DNA from: Sanghuangporus weigelae
Lineage: Eukaryota > Basidiomycota > Agaricomycetes > Hymenochaetales > Hymenochaetaceae
Direction: 5' to 3'
DNA length: 64,000 nucleotides
Assembly (NCBI GenBank): GCA_033182465.1
Contig: CP137326.1
Location: 1,054,001 to 1,118,000, forward strand
Both the position numbers and the translations under genes were made by a program. This document shows, one piece after another, positions 1 through 11,786 of the stretch. The notes under the pieces are model-generated. The model saw nothing but the letters and a program-made list of their open reading frames with translations. It did not search any database and was not told the origin of the DNA. Each line of letters starts with the position of its first letter. The stretch's first letter is position 1.

Positions 1-827
1 CATCGTTGCCCGAATACTGCTGTACCTGCGGATCTATAAGATTTGTCGCTGAGCCTAGAAAAAAGGCTTCAAGCTGAGAAGGCGAGAGAGACTGTTCGCG
101 ACCAAGCATCGAATGTTCCCCGTCGCTGCCGTCACTTGCATACATAATATCTGATCGCGTGGCAAACTGAGAGCGATCGGGACCGTACAGCTCCAGTTGG
201 TTTTTTATCAGAAGCAGGTCTTCCTTCAACAAAGGATGTGTTGAACCAGACGGTGGCAAGTCGAGGTTCAGACAACGAGCGTGTTCTTCGGATATGATTT
301 TGAGAGCGTCCTCAAGATCTCGGATGCGTTCAGCCATGCGAACTATCTTCTCGTGAAGCTGTTCGGTGTTCGCCAATATGTAACTGAAATTGGTGATCAG
401 CACTTTTCTCCAGTCGCGCTAAAGCATCTTACCGACTCCCTCTTCCAGAAACCAATGAACCTGCAAAGGTAGCGTCAATATTGGACGAGATGGTCTTCAA
501 AAGCGAATCAACCTTCAGGACAAATCCCTTCGCATCCACGCTTTATGCAAGACTGACACGGAAATACCTAGGAGGTTATCTGTCAATTGAATCTCTTAAC
601 GTACAGGGATGCAGCTTACCCGATCACACTTCAATTTCAACCTAGTGAGGTACTCAGTTAAAACGTTCCGCAAAGACACACGTGACGTACCTCCTACACT
701 CGCCGCACGTTTTTGGTGTTCTGCGACGGGTCGGTTTTGTGGCCTGAGCTTGCGACGAAGTAACAGCGCTTGAGCTAGATACGGCGATGCTCGGATGCTG
801 GGGTGATTCGTATTGAGCTTTTTGCAT
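1..827 (-). CDS. Zn2Cys6 fungal transcription factor, N-terminal part (runs off left edge)
   Basis: Binuclear zinc cluster DNA-binding regulator, expected to be nuclear. Read on the minus strand, five exons join in frame: 827-691, 641-620, 567-513, 460-433 and 383-1. They give CGECRR, LKLKCDR and then FPCQSCIKRGCEGICPEG, which is the Cx2Cx6Cx5Cx2Cx8C spacing. A linker (GSLVSGRGSRYILANTEQ) and a coiled-coil follow, with RIRDLEDALK and then HPLLKEDLLLIKNQLE. This arrangement is characteristic of a large basidiomycete Zn2Cys6 family. The very short exons that split the zinc cluster are also usual for it. The start is taken at the Met at 827; an in-frame Met at 884 is an alternative. The middle and C-terminal regulatory domains lie outside the window. 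The gene at 45683-49135 has the same layout and is a paralogue. Family assignment is firm; the target genes are unknown. Confidence 0.9.
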
Positions 828-2090
828 GATGTGGGGTGGTGGATTTCTCTCGCGAGTAAAGAAGTATTTAACCAAGGCTCTCATAAATATGTAAACGGAA
901 CAGGGTAAGGGATCTGTGAAGAATCAAACTCCGAGCATCAGCATTGTGCGCTTCAAGTACACGGACCGAAAGTCTAAGAACATAAGGCGAAGAAGCGTTA
1001 GCGCATAGGAAGCGGTACATGAGCAGCACCGGGTTTTTTTGATCGTGCTATGATCAACACCGCTTATCTAGAATAGCGTCGAGGTTAAAGGAAGGAAACT
1101 TTGTATGTTTATGGTGTCGAGGCGCCGTCCCATGCAGGTACCATACAGCTATGTTTATTGGCCTGTTCGCTTCCGAGCTGTCGCTGCACAAGATGTGTCA
1201 AACTCGAGTATTCAATCGAACTTGCGAATCCGAACCGCTTTCATTTGTAAGCAAATAGTTTTTCTCGACGGAGTCTTCAGCCGCTGACAAAAACTTGTCG
1301 TCAAGTCGCTAAAAGGATGTGTAGATCACTACTTGTTCGAGACATAGTCATCCACATGGGATATGGGTGCCTATTGTTGTTCGGGGTCCCTGGACTTTAG
1401 GAAGCAACTTGAAAGGCCCCTGCTTCGTCCCGGGCTGATAGCTTCCTCTACTCGCGTATCCGTGGCGAGTTCTTTATTGAAATGCTATTGACCAGTAATT
1501 TCAGCTGATCTTTCTATCATCTTCAAGGTGCACGTTGCTTGACAGTGTACGATAGACATTCGATTTGTGGGAAAACTGAGGACTGCGACCTCTAGGTCAA
1601 GAGCGCGGAGACTAAACGTGGAGGGGCAGGCCTTGCACAGTTTTCACGCTTTTCCAGCCGGGCAGATGATCCTTCGTTTCTCAGATTTCCTGAAAGGACC
1701 AAGTCACAGTTAGATGAATGACGAACCACAAGGCTGGTGATAAAACGACCATTCGGATGCATTAGGTCATGCAGGGCCTGAGCTGATCATAAATAAGTAG
1801 ACCCTTAATTTTCCAGAGCCATAGCCTTGAATGCAACTGCGGGGTAATCACGCTGATGTCGAGCACGGCTTTCTACTGCATCCGTTATCTTCACGCGTGA
1901 AAATTCGTCTTCTTGAACAACGCAGTGTACATTAAGTCCGCAGGAAACGTTTCCCGTATGTTTATCGAATGCTGCACTGATTCAATAGATTGACGGAGTC
2001 TACAAGAGTGGTTAGGAGAGTAACATGTATGGATATAAAAAGCACCCATTACGGCGATCTACGGTGCGTGACTTGAATGGGCCTTGGCGT
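828..2090. other. Intergenic region upstream of the left-edge regulator
   Basis: About 1.26 kb between the start of the Zn2Cys6 gene and the stop of the carnitine acetyltransferase gene. Only short open frames without recognisable protein content are present (the longest about 60 codons). It probably holds the promoter of the regulator and the 3' end of the neighbouring transcript. I see no repeat, tRNA or mobile element in it. Confidence 0.6.
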
Positions 2091-4624
2091 TTACAATTTG
2101 GGCCTGCCTTCCCTGTTTGACACATTCGTCTTGTCATCCAATGCAGCACGCTCCATCATACTCCGCGTCTCCGTGGCAGCCTCATCAAGACAACGGCGAA
2201 GCGCTGCGGTATCGCGTTTCAGACTTGTTATCGTCCAGCGAATGTAGTCGTCGCCAATAGAATATGATAGACCATACCCATCAGGCACAACTATTCCAGA
2301 TGATGTTAGAGGTACAGAAGTATAGGGAGACAGATCAAAGAACCCACCTTCTCCGTACCCCCATCCATCCACAAAAGGACTGCTAAGCTGGCTAGTCGAT
2401 AATTCCCAATGAGAAGTACGAGAGTACGCGGGGTCACTGTAGATTTCTGGCAACGATTCTCCGTCTCGAATCATTTTCTTTAGTCCGAAAAGATGACGGT
2501 CAACGCCCAGTCCATCTGCAGCCCATGTCGCATACTGAAGATGCCGAGCGACCGCACGTCTAAACAACTGGGAACGATATGCGTCCTGTATCGTGAGAAA
2601 AAGGCACAAGGAAGCAGGAACAAAATGCGTCAATACTGCACAGAATGGAACGAGCGAAAGGAAGAAATTTTACCGTCTTGTCTGTTTCCAGCATAGACTC
2701 AGCCCATGCCTTGCTCTCATTACTCGCCGATCGAATTACCTCTGTACGGCCCAGCTGATACTTGCGCGTCTGGCACGACTCATAGCATACCCCGGGTCGG
2801 CCTTCAAGCTTGTGAAACGCGAGCTGCTTGACGAGCTGCACCCAAGCATCAGGGGATATACGCTGCGTTTTGATGAAGTTTTTCCCGTAACCATCGTAGT
2901 GTAAAACCTACGTCAGCGTAAGTTGCGGCTCTTCTCAGCCCTAGTATTCACTTAGGTGCTCGGGAATGAAACTCACAAGAAGCTCATGTTTTCCGATCAA
3001 ATCATCAAAATGTTTTTCTGCTTCTCTGATATAGGCTTTTGCCTTGTCGTCAAGGTGAAATTTGATCTCCTCTGGCTTTGTCAGTCCTTCTGATCGGACT
3101 TGTAGGTCTCCAAAGTCGACTTTGCCAGATGCCAAGGAACCAAGCATGTACTCATTTAATCGCAGAGTTGGGGTGCCATCCTAAACCGAACAGAAAATTT
3201 AACTGAGTGATAATCCTGAATAATGTTTCAGAGTCACCATGCATGAGTGCTCTCCAAGGAATCCAGAGCGGCCATTTTCAAAGATTATGACTGCAAACTC
3301 GTTAGATTGATAGAAATTTCTATGTCGGATGAGATGAGAAAAAGGAAGAACTCGGCTGAAGACATAGTAAGAAAGGTGGTTTGATCGAAAGCATATTGCT
3401 TCCGCGTTTACGATTGAGCTTCTCGTTCCGTTCTTCTGGATATGTCAGTCGCAAGATTCCCGTTCCGATCCAATAAGTCCCACAGCGGGCAAGTCAAGCC
3501 GTTGACGGAAGAGATTTCTGAATCATGGATCTAGACAACGAGAAAGCACTGCTTTCGCTGCTTTTCCATAGCCGATGGAATCTAAATGCCTTCCAAAAGG
3601 GTACCCATGCTCATCATATCAATAGCAATGTGGAAGTTGAAGCAGAATATAGCAAGCGAAGAAGCTACTCACATTGATGTTTATCGTACCAGCGATTTCT
3701 CCCGTCCCCCGTCCAGCACGCCCAATTAAGGTCTTCACGAGTAGTAGGCTTTGTATCATCGAGGCAGACAATAGTCATAGCACTCTCGATGCGTTCAAGC
3801 GCTCTTGCGTTCTGTGGACTTGAAACAATATGCTGGCGAGCTTCGGCCCAAGTATCACGATTCTCGGATGTTAGGATTCCGACGGGAAGAGTATCGGGCT
3901 CTTGGCCTGCTTCCACAATAATGCTGGTTATTTGCTGCTCTAATTCCGCGAGACCGAGCGGGCCACCGTTTTGTGTCAGCTGAACTTCAAAAAATCGGTT
4001 CTTTCGTACGAAAACGATGTGATCGTGTGTTGCTGGATCGAATTTTTGAGCCGTATCAGCAGGCTTGGTTGGATACCGCGAAGCATTGAACAGCCATTTG
4101 TAAGAGTCCATGCAGAGCGGAGCTGACCGTACGTACTCCGGCTCAAGGCGACCAGTCTCAACTAGCTCCCTGAATGGAAGCATAGCCTTGATGAGTCGAG
4201 CCGCCCGTTCCGCGATACCCAATTGCCCGAGTTCGGCGTGAACATAGAAATAGCTGACATATACAACAACTGGATCACGGTACGACATGTAAGCAACGTC
4301 GTTCCACCAATCAGTGAGCCAGTTTTTCATTCCAGGCTCAGCACGCCGAGCTTCCAATCGCCTTTGCAACTCGGCACCAAAAGCTGATTCTGCGAATGCC
4401 TTGACCACAGAAGTCGTCCTGGCAAACTCTTCGGGCGTGAGATGCGGTTGGACAGTCTCAAGGTATTTGTGCAGAGTGGAGGATAGTGGAGGAACGGGCA
4501 ATCGAGGCAGAGATTTCTGAAAGCGCAACATCGGACCTGCGCTTTCATCGACGGAGTAGCCGGGTGGCACGTCTACCTTATTCGATTTGCGCGGCATAGT
4601 CACGGAGAGTTGACGCTGGACCAT
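2091..4624 (-). CDS. Carnitine O-acetyltransferase
   Basis: Transfers acetyl groups between CoA and carnitine so that acetyl units can cross organelle membranes. Six exons (4624-3673, 3290-3238, 3180-2977, 2907-2674, 2585-2348, 2290-2091) sum to 627 codons, a 626-residue protein, the usual length for fungal enzymes. Visible family motifs are the N-terminal LPRLPVPPLSSTLHKYL, the catalytic-His segment FLGEHSCMDGTPT (His near residue 332), the CoA/carnitine loop HYDGYGKNFIKTQ, ESCQTRKYQLGRTEVIRSAS, and the C-terminal GLGVDRHLFGLKKM, LSTSQLSSPF and VPDGYGLSYSIGDDY. The protein ends in Pro-Lys-Leu, a PTS1-like tripeptide, so peroxisomal import is plausible; the N-terminus is not strongly presequence-like. 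The last intron is 57 nt and in frame, so unspliced reading adds 19 spurious residues. The first intron is 382 nt, far longer than its neighbours. Family is certain; location is inference. Confidence 0.96.
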
Positions 4625-7614
4625 TCTAGAGACAGAATGCTAAAGAGCAGAAAGGTAGCAAACGGCGTCAGTTGCACAACACATTAGAAACACAAGAAAT
4701 AAAACATGTTACTCGCATTCAACGACCGCGACCTCGGCAAACGGACAGATGGGGAGAGCCGGATAATCATGAGCACCGAGAAAAAAATGTCCTGGTCAAG
4801 ATGCAAAAGGGATGCTCAACCACTCCGTCTTCTTGACGATGAGCTCAAGCACAGAATGCGACGACTTGCAGGCGTATCAACGACGTGCTAATCAACATGC
4901 TCGTCTATATGAATCTGTTCCTCTGACCACCCAAGACACTGAGTTACTGTGTTCGGGCTATACCGGTAGTTATGACCATCCGCGTGATTTTCATTCATTC
5001 CTCTCTCCTCCTCGGTGATCCGACGCGGATTGGATAAGCTCCTGGCAAATAAGTAGAGTTTTCACCTCAACCAAAGGCCACATATATCAAGGCAATGTAG
5101 ATTATGGACGACTCGGGCCAAGACGCACCGACGGGAACGACGGAGAGGGATCACGATGTGCCGACTGATGAGAATTCACTCGCGGCTTCGGAGCGCACTC
5201 TTCGGAGCTTTTTGCAGTCACGATGACTTCGCCTCGAGCAAGTACTAACAGCTTTTGTATTGTCCAGATTTGATTTCGGGCCCGCGTGGATCTGATCAAA
5301 TAGCTCCCGTTTACTTATGGTTGGTTTTCTGCTCTCGTTTCAAGCTTGTCTTAAAATCGTCTCGGAGCTACACCCTGTGGAATAGACTTCTGTGAGTGAA
5401 CGTGCATCTTCATGTTCTGTGACGAGCACAACGTTCATCTCCTGCTCACTCGACAAGGCCTGTCCGAATATGAGAGGCAAATCCAAGGTCCGTCTTTATA
5501 CTTGCACTAACGTGAGACTAGACTCAAAGCAGGAGACATTAATTCTCCCCCAGGTCGAGTCATAAGTACTGGAAGGGACTGGTATCGCGACAGTACGGCA
5601 GCGGCTTCTTGTCCTGAAAGCCGACTATCGGGCGATAGTACCCCCGACAAAACAATTACAGCCAAGGGTATATGCTTTATTGCTTGTGTTTCCTCGTGTT
5701 CTATGCCCTCTTATTGAGCTGCATAGATAGTCTCTCATTTTAGATCAAGGCTCAGCACATTTTCTCCCAGCCTCTGGTATCGAGGATTATCGCAAGTGTC
5801 AGAAAGTGTTTCGGCAAACTAGCATCCGTGACTATAGGAAACTGGCGTACTCACCAACACTCGCGGCAGTGACTCAAAACACTAGATGCCCAGTCTCAAA
5901 CAAGCGCTGATCTGATATTTTCTCACTTTCTCTGCCCTGATCAACATATATGCGTCAATAGATCTAGATCCAGGTAAGGATCCTCCTGTCTGAAAAGTCC
6001 TGTCTATGCTGTCGAAGAAATGTAAAATTACAGGGGACTAGAGAAACTACATACCTCGTGTTCATCGATATCCTTTGCGACAGGACGAGTGCGTAATCCT
6101 GACGTACAGTGTCTCTCATACTAATAAAATCATTGATATTATTCAGATCTAGAGCTGCTTCTTAAATACGGTTTAAGACCCTAAGAAGCTTCAAAGCGAG
6201 AAGAAGAACCTAATTTTCGTATTGAACTATAGGTCAGGCCTCCAAAACAACGGTAGGCGGCTATCTTCTAAGGACAACCTTGCGGGGGTAGTTTACTTTG
6301 TGGCTATCCACTCTTGGAAGGCGCCCCCTAATCAAAATATTCCCTGCGCCCCCTTCGAATTCTCACCGCAATACTTACAACTGAATGCTTTTTAAAATCT
6401 CGGTGACGACGCCTTTATCGTTGTTGTCTGCAAAGAGCAACGCAGATAAGTAGCATGGCCGGATCACCCAGGTACCGATGTCGCGGACAGGACGAAACAA
6501 CTCATCCAAATATCACCGTACTGTTTGCTCGCTCAGAATGGACATTCCTATCGTTTGCTTCTGTTGTTTACGGTGCGAAGCCTCTATGTGTCACTATTCG
6601 TCCGTTCAGTCGCACCCCACATCAAGCACCCCTTTTCACTCCGGAAACATTTTCTAGAGATTATCCGAACATCACTCTCGCGTGCTACGAAAAGGTAGAC
6701 AACCCGGGTATTGACGCTTCTCAAGCGTTCTTAGGGCGGGCCAATCTACGTTTTCTGGCGTTAAGAAGTTGGCACGCGAACACCAATCCTCATTTTTTGA
6801 ATCGACCGCGGATCTTGTTGATCGCTACATACCATCTATAATTAGTCAAAGAAAATGGTGACCGCGGCTGAGTACCGGTAAGATGCCTCCAGCGTCTCAT
6901 CTGAACTGTAGTTGACATTTGTACTGACCGGTTTTGCCATTAAAAACAAACGTGGTTTGCTGAAAATAATCGCCTGCGGAAATTCAATCATCAATACGCT
7001 TACAATTTTTCCATCCGACTGACTTCTTGCCTCTTCGACTTCTCCTGATAGCCGAAGGTACATCTGTGCTTCTGAGCTCTCATATTGCGTTTCATACCAC
7101 ATGCCCCGTTGTCGAATATCTGAGACGACTACATAGTGAATGTTGCTTCATCTAAAATTGAATTCTTCACCTATTTGAATATTCTGAATTCAGGCATTAT
7201 AGAAGAGGTAAAGTACATCATTCCGAGTTCAAGCTATTGTCAATAAGAGGCTGGTTTCTGAGCCATTGCGGAGTAGAATTCAATCAATAGTTGATTCGTG
7301 GTGTTGCATAACATTAACATTGTGGAATTATTTTTAGAGTTCAGTTCACTACGTAAAATCTACTGAAACAGGTCAACAAGGAACATCCAAAATCTAGCGT
7401 TTCACAATAAATTTGGTTGGATCCTGTACCCCGAACATCATATATCTTTTTTGCCGCTATTAAGCGAAAGTAAGATAGATTCGGGACAGGTCAAGGTTTA
7501 GGTTTCCTTACAAATTGGATTTCTCCGCCATTATCCAAATCGGATAAAGAGTTTCCCAAATAAGTACACGGTGAATAATAAACCCAAACACGAACTAGAA
7601 TCTACGAAGGCCGC
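4625..7614. other. Gene-poor intergenic region
   Basis: About 3 kb without a recognisable gene. Two open frames lie back to back: 6455-6841 on plus (128 codons) and 6842-7102 on minus (86 codons). Their stop codons abut exactly. Neither shows a family signature, obvious splice partners or a convincing composition, so they are not called as genes. The stretch 7100-7600 is AT-rich. No inverted terminal repeats or transposase fragments were recognised. Confidence 0.5.
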
Positions 7615-8291
7615 TCAAACAGCATCGACCTTGTCCCGACTATGAAACATGTCCCTATGCTCATTATGTGTGTTTGCTTCTGCAGCGCTTTCTGGTTTCT
7701 TTGATAGTAGTTCTTCCTGCAAGGTAACATATACCAAGTCACTAAAATTAAAATACTGTAACTGATAGGGATTGAAAATGTACTCACTGATGTTTCGTCA
7801 CATATCGACAAGGATGAATGCTCCTTCGCAAGTCGCAAATCTTCTGCCTCCCCGTCCGACGATGATTCATAACTACTGTCACTGTCACTTGATGAACTCT
7901 CAGCGTCCCAATTCGTATGTTGCCATGAACTTCTTCGAATTTTGCGCCCGCCAAGGGAGCAAGCGCACGCATAAGCAGTCGCTTTCCCTCGACGTAGAGA
8001 GCGCAGGATGACACGTTCATAGTCGGTTGACATGCGTTGCAAAGGCGGTGCACCCTCCAAGACTGGGCTTGATAAACCTTTCTCAAGGTCAATAGTGGCA
8101 TCGGAATCAAATCCGTCGTCAGATTCTACGTCCGCGGCTCCCTTACTATACCACGCAGATGGAATATGAGTACGAGCTAGATCCGGGACGGAAAGAGATG
8201 GGCGAGAGCCGCGGTCCTCTCTCGCCTGATACTGCGCGCGATCGCGCGCCTTCGGATGCGGTGGAGACGGAGAAGAATGCAAATGAGTCAT
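7615..8291 (-). CDS. Small Ser/acid-rich protein, unrecognised
   Basis: Two exons (8291-7788 and 7716-7615) joined by a 71-nt GT-AG intron give 201 residues. The N-terminal third is Pro/Ser/Arg-rich. A middle stretch with basic RSLRRGKATAYACACSLGGR is followed by a run of Ser/Asp/Glu (SSSSDSDSSYESSSDGEAED), and the spliced C-terminus (EELLSKKPESAAEANTH) is charged. No membrane segment or signal peptide is evident. The acidic serine run resembles casein-kinase-II target regions, but that is only composition. The clean intron, which turns a hydrophobic unspliced tail into a coherent charged tail, is the main reason for believing the gene. I do not recognise the family and assign no function. 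Confidence 0.55.
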
Positions 8292-9710
8292 GATGTGGAG
8301 ATCAAACGACTGAGGTGAGAGGAACTGCCGCTGTTGGCTTATGTATCTCTAAGCTGCGCAGAGTGTACGGAGTGAAGGGGAGAGCTAGAGAGTGATTTCC
8401 GTCGTGAGGCGAGTTTATTAAAGGCCTGCTGATCAACCCATCGGCATGATGCTGTGCAAGGCGGCGTACCCAACGCCCACAAGCACTTGTCTCGATGAAC
8501 CTTGAACCTCTTAGGTTTGTCTCGGATGCGGTCGCGGAACGCAGGTGAGGTCCATTTGTCCAGATAGTCACAGCACAGCAGTAGACAGTGTCTCGGGCGT
8601 GACCACCCTAAACCATCAGAAGCATTGATCATTCACGTGTGGGCCAGGATGCTAATCCGAAAGTGAAAAGGAAGGTAAGACATCAATTAAACAGTGTGGG
8701 AGAAGTTGAGTAGCTACTATGATCATTTTTACCAATCGAATCTCAGAAGGCCTGCGCTACGCTACAGTTATCGCACAACCCGCCGCGGTATTCAGATCGA
8801 AGCACTTCGCAATTGCATCTCCCAAATATTGGAAACCATCCGCGGGAGCGTGATTATTAGCTGGTGATTCGCACGACATGCTACATATGCATGGCAGACA
8901 ACTAGAAGCAATTCGGGCTGGGGTCTTCGCCAAAGCTCCGTATGTGAGCTTCAACCTGTGACCTGCAAGACGGAAGTCGCATGGACAGGTGAGGCAGCTC
9001 TGTATCGGCTACGCGTGGAGGCAGCGAGGTCGAAAAGGCCAGATGCCTGGAGACGATACTGCATATTCCTTGTGCACTGACGCACCGTAGAGTTGAATCA
9101 CAATTTGTCGTTGATGAGTTGAATGAAGCTTGTATTGGTGGCCAGAAGCGGCGTTTGTAGCCGTCATGTTAACCAGAAATACAAGGGCCTTGGTCTTGGC
9201 AAGCCATTGAGGAACTTCCGCAGAGACTGAGAAGAGATAAGAGCGTTCGAAACACCCTTTTGAGATCAGTATTGAACCAAGACAGTTCGGTACGTGATAT
9301 AGGTAGAGTTAATCAGTTATCTCAGACATCTCATTGGAGCGAACGTAAAAATCCTAGTAAATGTGAAAATGAGAGAACATGAAAAAAAGAACAAGAGGCG
9401 ATTTCCATATATGGTAAAGGTCAGCGAATGACGTTTCTCACCCAATGGGGAATGGCCCCTCTCCTCAAACAGCCAGCCTCACAACAGGGATTTGGAAAGC
9501 ATTTCATTTTATGTCCGTTACATAAATCCTCGTCTTTCAGAATCGCATCCTAGCATAGTCCTATACCAGTTCTCAAGCGTTCTCAGTGCAGAGCCAGCTA
9601 CTTAATCGGCATCAGAGCGGTTCTCTGTCTCTTCTGGTCTCTGTTGTATTCGTCTGGCTGAGTTCTGCTTCAATTTCCTTCGGATCGGATAAACCCAGAC
9701 TACCACAGAA
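8292..9710. other. Intergenic region between two divergent small genes
   Basis: About 1.4 kb separating the minus-strand acidic protein from the plus-strand gene at 9711. Short overlapping minus-strand frames at 8302-8632 and 8757-8954 show no family signature and are probably 5' leader or noise. Nothing else recognised. Confidence 0.5.
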
Positions 9711-10199
9711 ATGGCGCCATTGACAATCTCCAGCATCTCAGAGGCTTTCTTATTTCTCATGAACACGCCGCTCATTCCTCCGGACTCCAGCAGCGCCCCG
9801 CGTGATGTTCCTCTCACAGAGATGCCGGCGTCGAACAGACAGTCACGAGAAGCTCGGAGACAGGTCAGTTCCGTTTGTCGCTTTCTTCACATATCCGTAA
9901 TGACGGTTTAACCCCTTGATGGGATTTGGATCAGTCGAACACCTCTACTTCGACTTCTGTGAGCTCACAAATCTCCACGTCAACAACCGGTATTCCCGAT
10001 GAACGATGGACATACTCTGGATCTTCCAGTTCACATGTATGGATGCATTTCCATTTGTTCAGTCGTGTCTGATCGTGATTTGTCTCAGATGTCGCGGACG
10101 CCTTCCCCTGTCCTTTCGAAGGAACTTCCTCCCTTGCCTTCAAGAGCTCGTCATCAATCTCGTGTACATTTTGCTGATGACGTCAATGGCGAGTTATGA
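9711..10199 (+). CDS. Small Ser/Thr-rich protein, unrecognised
   Basis: Three exons (9711-9863, 9935-10036, 10089-10199) sum to 122 codons, a 121-residue protein. Both introns (71 and 52 nt) have GT and AG ends and preserve frame. Exon 1 holds a hydrophobic patch, SISEAFLFLMNTPLIPP. Exon 2 is dominated by Ser/Thr (NTSTSTSVSSQISTSTTG). Exon 3 carries SPVLSKELPPLPSRARHQ and ends VHFADDVNGEL, which resembles the short conserved tails of fungal low-complexity proteins. No enzyme domain, signal peptide or clear membrane span is seen. An upstream exon cannot be excluded. Function unknown. Confidence 0.55.
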
Positions 10200-10472
10200 A
10201 CGATTTTGACTGCAATTACACGCCCCGTGGCTGCGCCATGTTGCGATCGATCCTGTACGCTTTGATGATATATTGTCTATAATTCTAGGCTCGTGTTCAA
10301 TCATGTAGTTACTGATACTATTTAAATACCTGTACGAAATTACATTAGTTCTTGTTTCGGACCTAGCGATGGATTTACCTTGCAAACCGCACCCAGCCGT
10401 TAAGGATGAGAAGCCTGATTGATCTATTTCTCAAAATGATTGTAGTTATTGTTTCTGCCACTGAAGGTATGA

Positions 10473-11487
10473 TCATTTGTCTAGGAATACAGCGAACCTC
10501 AAGCGGCAATACATTATTGACCATGTTCCGCTTGCATCCTTGCTATCAACGGCGCAGATGTCTTGCACTTCACGCATAACCTCTTCTGCTTCTGCGTCAC
10601 TGAGGGCCGCGTAAAACGTATTACGGCAGAACGTCCGTTGCCAGTCTATGATATCAGACGACAACGGAGTGAGACGAGGAGAGAGCGATATATGCTCTAC
10701 TCGAAAGCCAGCACTTTCAAGAACCTGGCGAAAAGTGGCATGATGTCAGACCTTGCGTGAAGTTGTCATACAAAGTTATCGATTTATTAACCATTTTGTA
10801 ATCCTCCACTGACGGAAAGTACCATGGATCAAGTAACTCAGGATCAAATCCGCGTCTGCGTAACACAGTATATATGGCAGATCTAACTCCTGTAAGACGC
10901 AGAGTTTTGTGATCCTTTTCAATTCGAATGTACGATTTGTACTTACCAACAGTATTCATGAATCCTCCCATTTCACCTACAAATCTGCCTCCCTTTCGAA
11001 GAGCATTTGCAGCACCTCTTGCAACTGCATGCGGATCTCGTTTGCACCAATGTAACGCAGCATTTGAAAACACCGCGTCGAACTTGTAGTCGAATGACTC
11101 TGGAAGCGCGCTTGAAATTTCTTGTTTGATGCTTGGAGAAGGTGGTAGCTCCAGCTGTTGTGCGTCACAGATGAAGCTTGCCGCGAGGCCGTTTTGCCTA
11201 GCTCTCCTGATCTTTTATCATATGCGAGTACCGAACATCAGATAGCGCTCGCCCAATGTTAATTTACTCACCATGCTCTCGCTCGCGTCTACCCCTATAA
11301 CAAATCCACCGTTGCCAACTATCCTTTGCAGCACAAGCGTCAGCTCTCCACTTCCACAGCCAAGATCAAGTATTCGCTCTCCAGGTTGAGCACTTAGAAG
11401 CTCCAACAAACGAGCTGTGAATTTACTGGAGTATACGAAAGATGCCACTGAGTTGTACATGTTTGGATCCCATCCATCTTTGGCCAT
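10473..11487 (-). CDS. SAM-dependent class I methyltransferase
   Basis: Small-molecule type methyltransferase, 274 residues from four exons (11487-11268, 11201-10947, 10889-10792, 10724-10473; total 825 nt). The N-terminus DGWDPNMYN leads into motif I, ERILDLGCGSGELT, then the acidic motif II loop GFVIGVDASESMV. The post-motif region has FICDAQQLELPP and FDAVFSNAALHWC, and RKGGRFVGEMGG forms the later strand. This order and the HW motif match the trans-aconitate-methyltransferase-like family common in fungi, but the acceptor cannot be read from sequence. The first intron joins in frame only if the donor is the GTAAAT four bases inside the apparent GTGAGT site, giving a Thr at the junction. 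If that is wrong, the residues around the first junction will change. The family call is secure. Confidence 0.88.
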
Positions 11488-11786
11488 TTGCTTGTGTTCC
11501 TTCTTTGAACGTGATCGTAGAAGATATCGGGATTGAGAAGTCTTTTATTGATAAGACAATAGTCAGTTCGCTGTATAATACCACAAAAGCAGATACACTG
11601 CATAGACAGGACTGGGGGAGGAGCAATATCCTAATTCGATGGCTCGATGCCTAATCAGGCAAAAGATCTGTAAAACGGGTTCGGCCGATAGACTCGGAGG
11701 AGGTCCGAAAGTATTTCTGTGCATTTCAGGTGCTTTTCCTGCAAGGAAAATAAGAATAATTTGGGACGCGTTTTATATGCGTCTTA

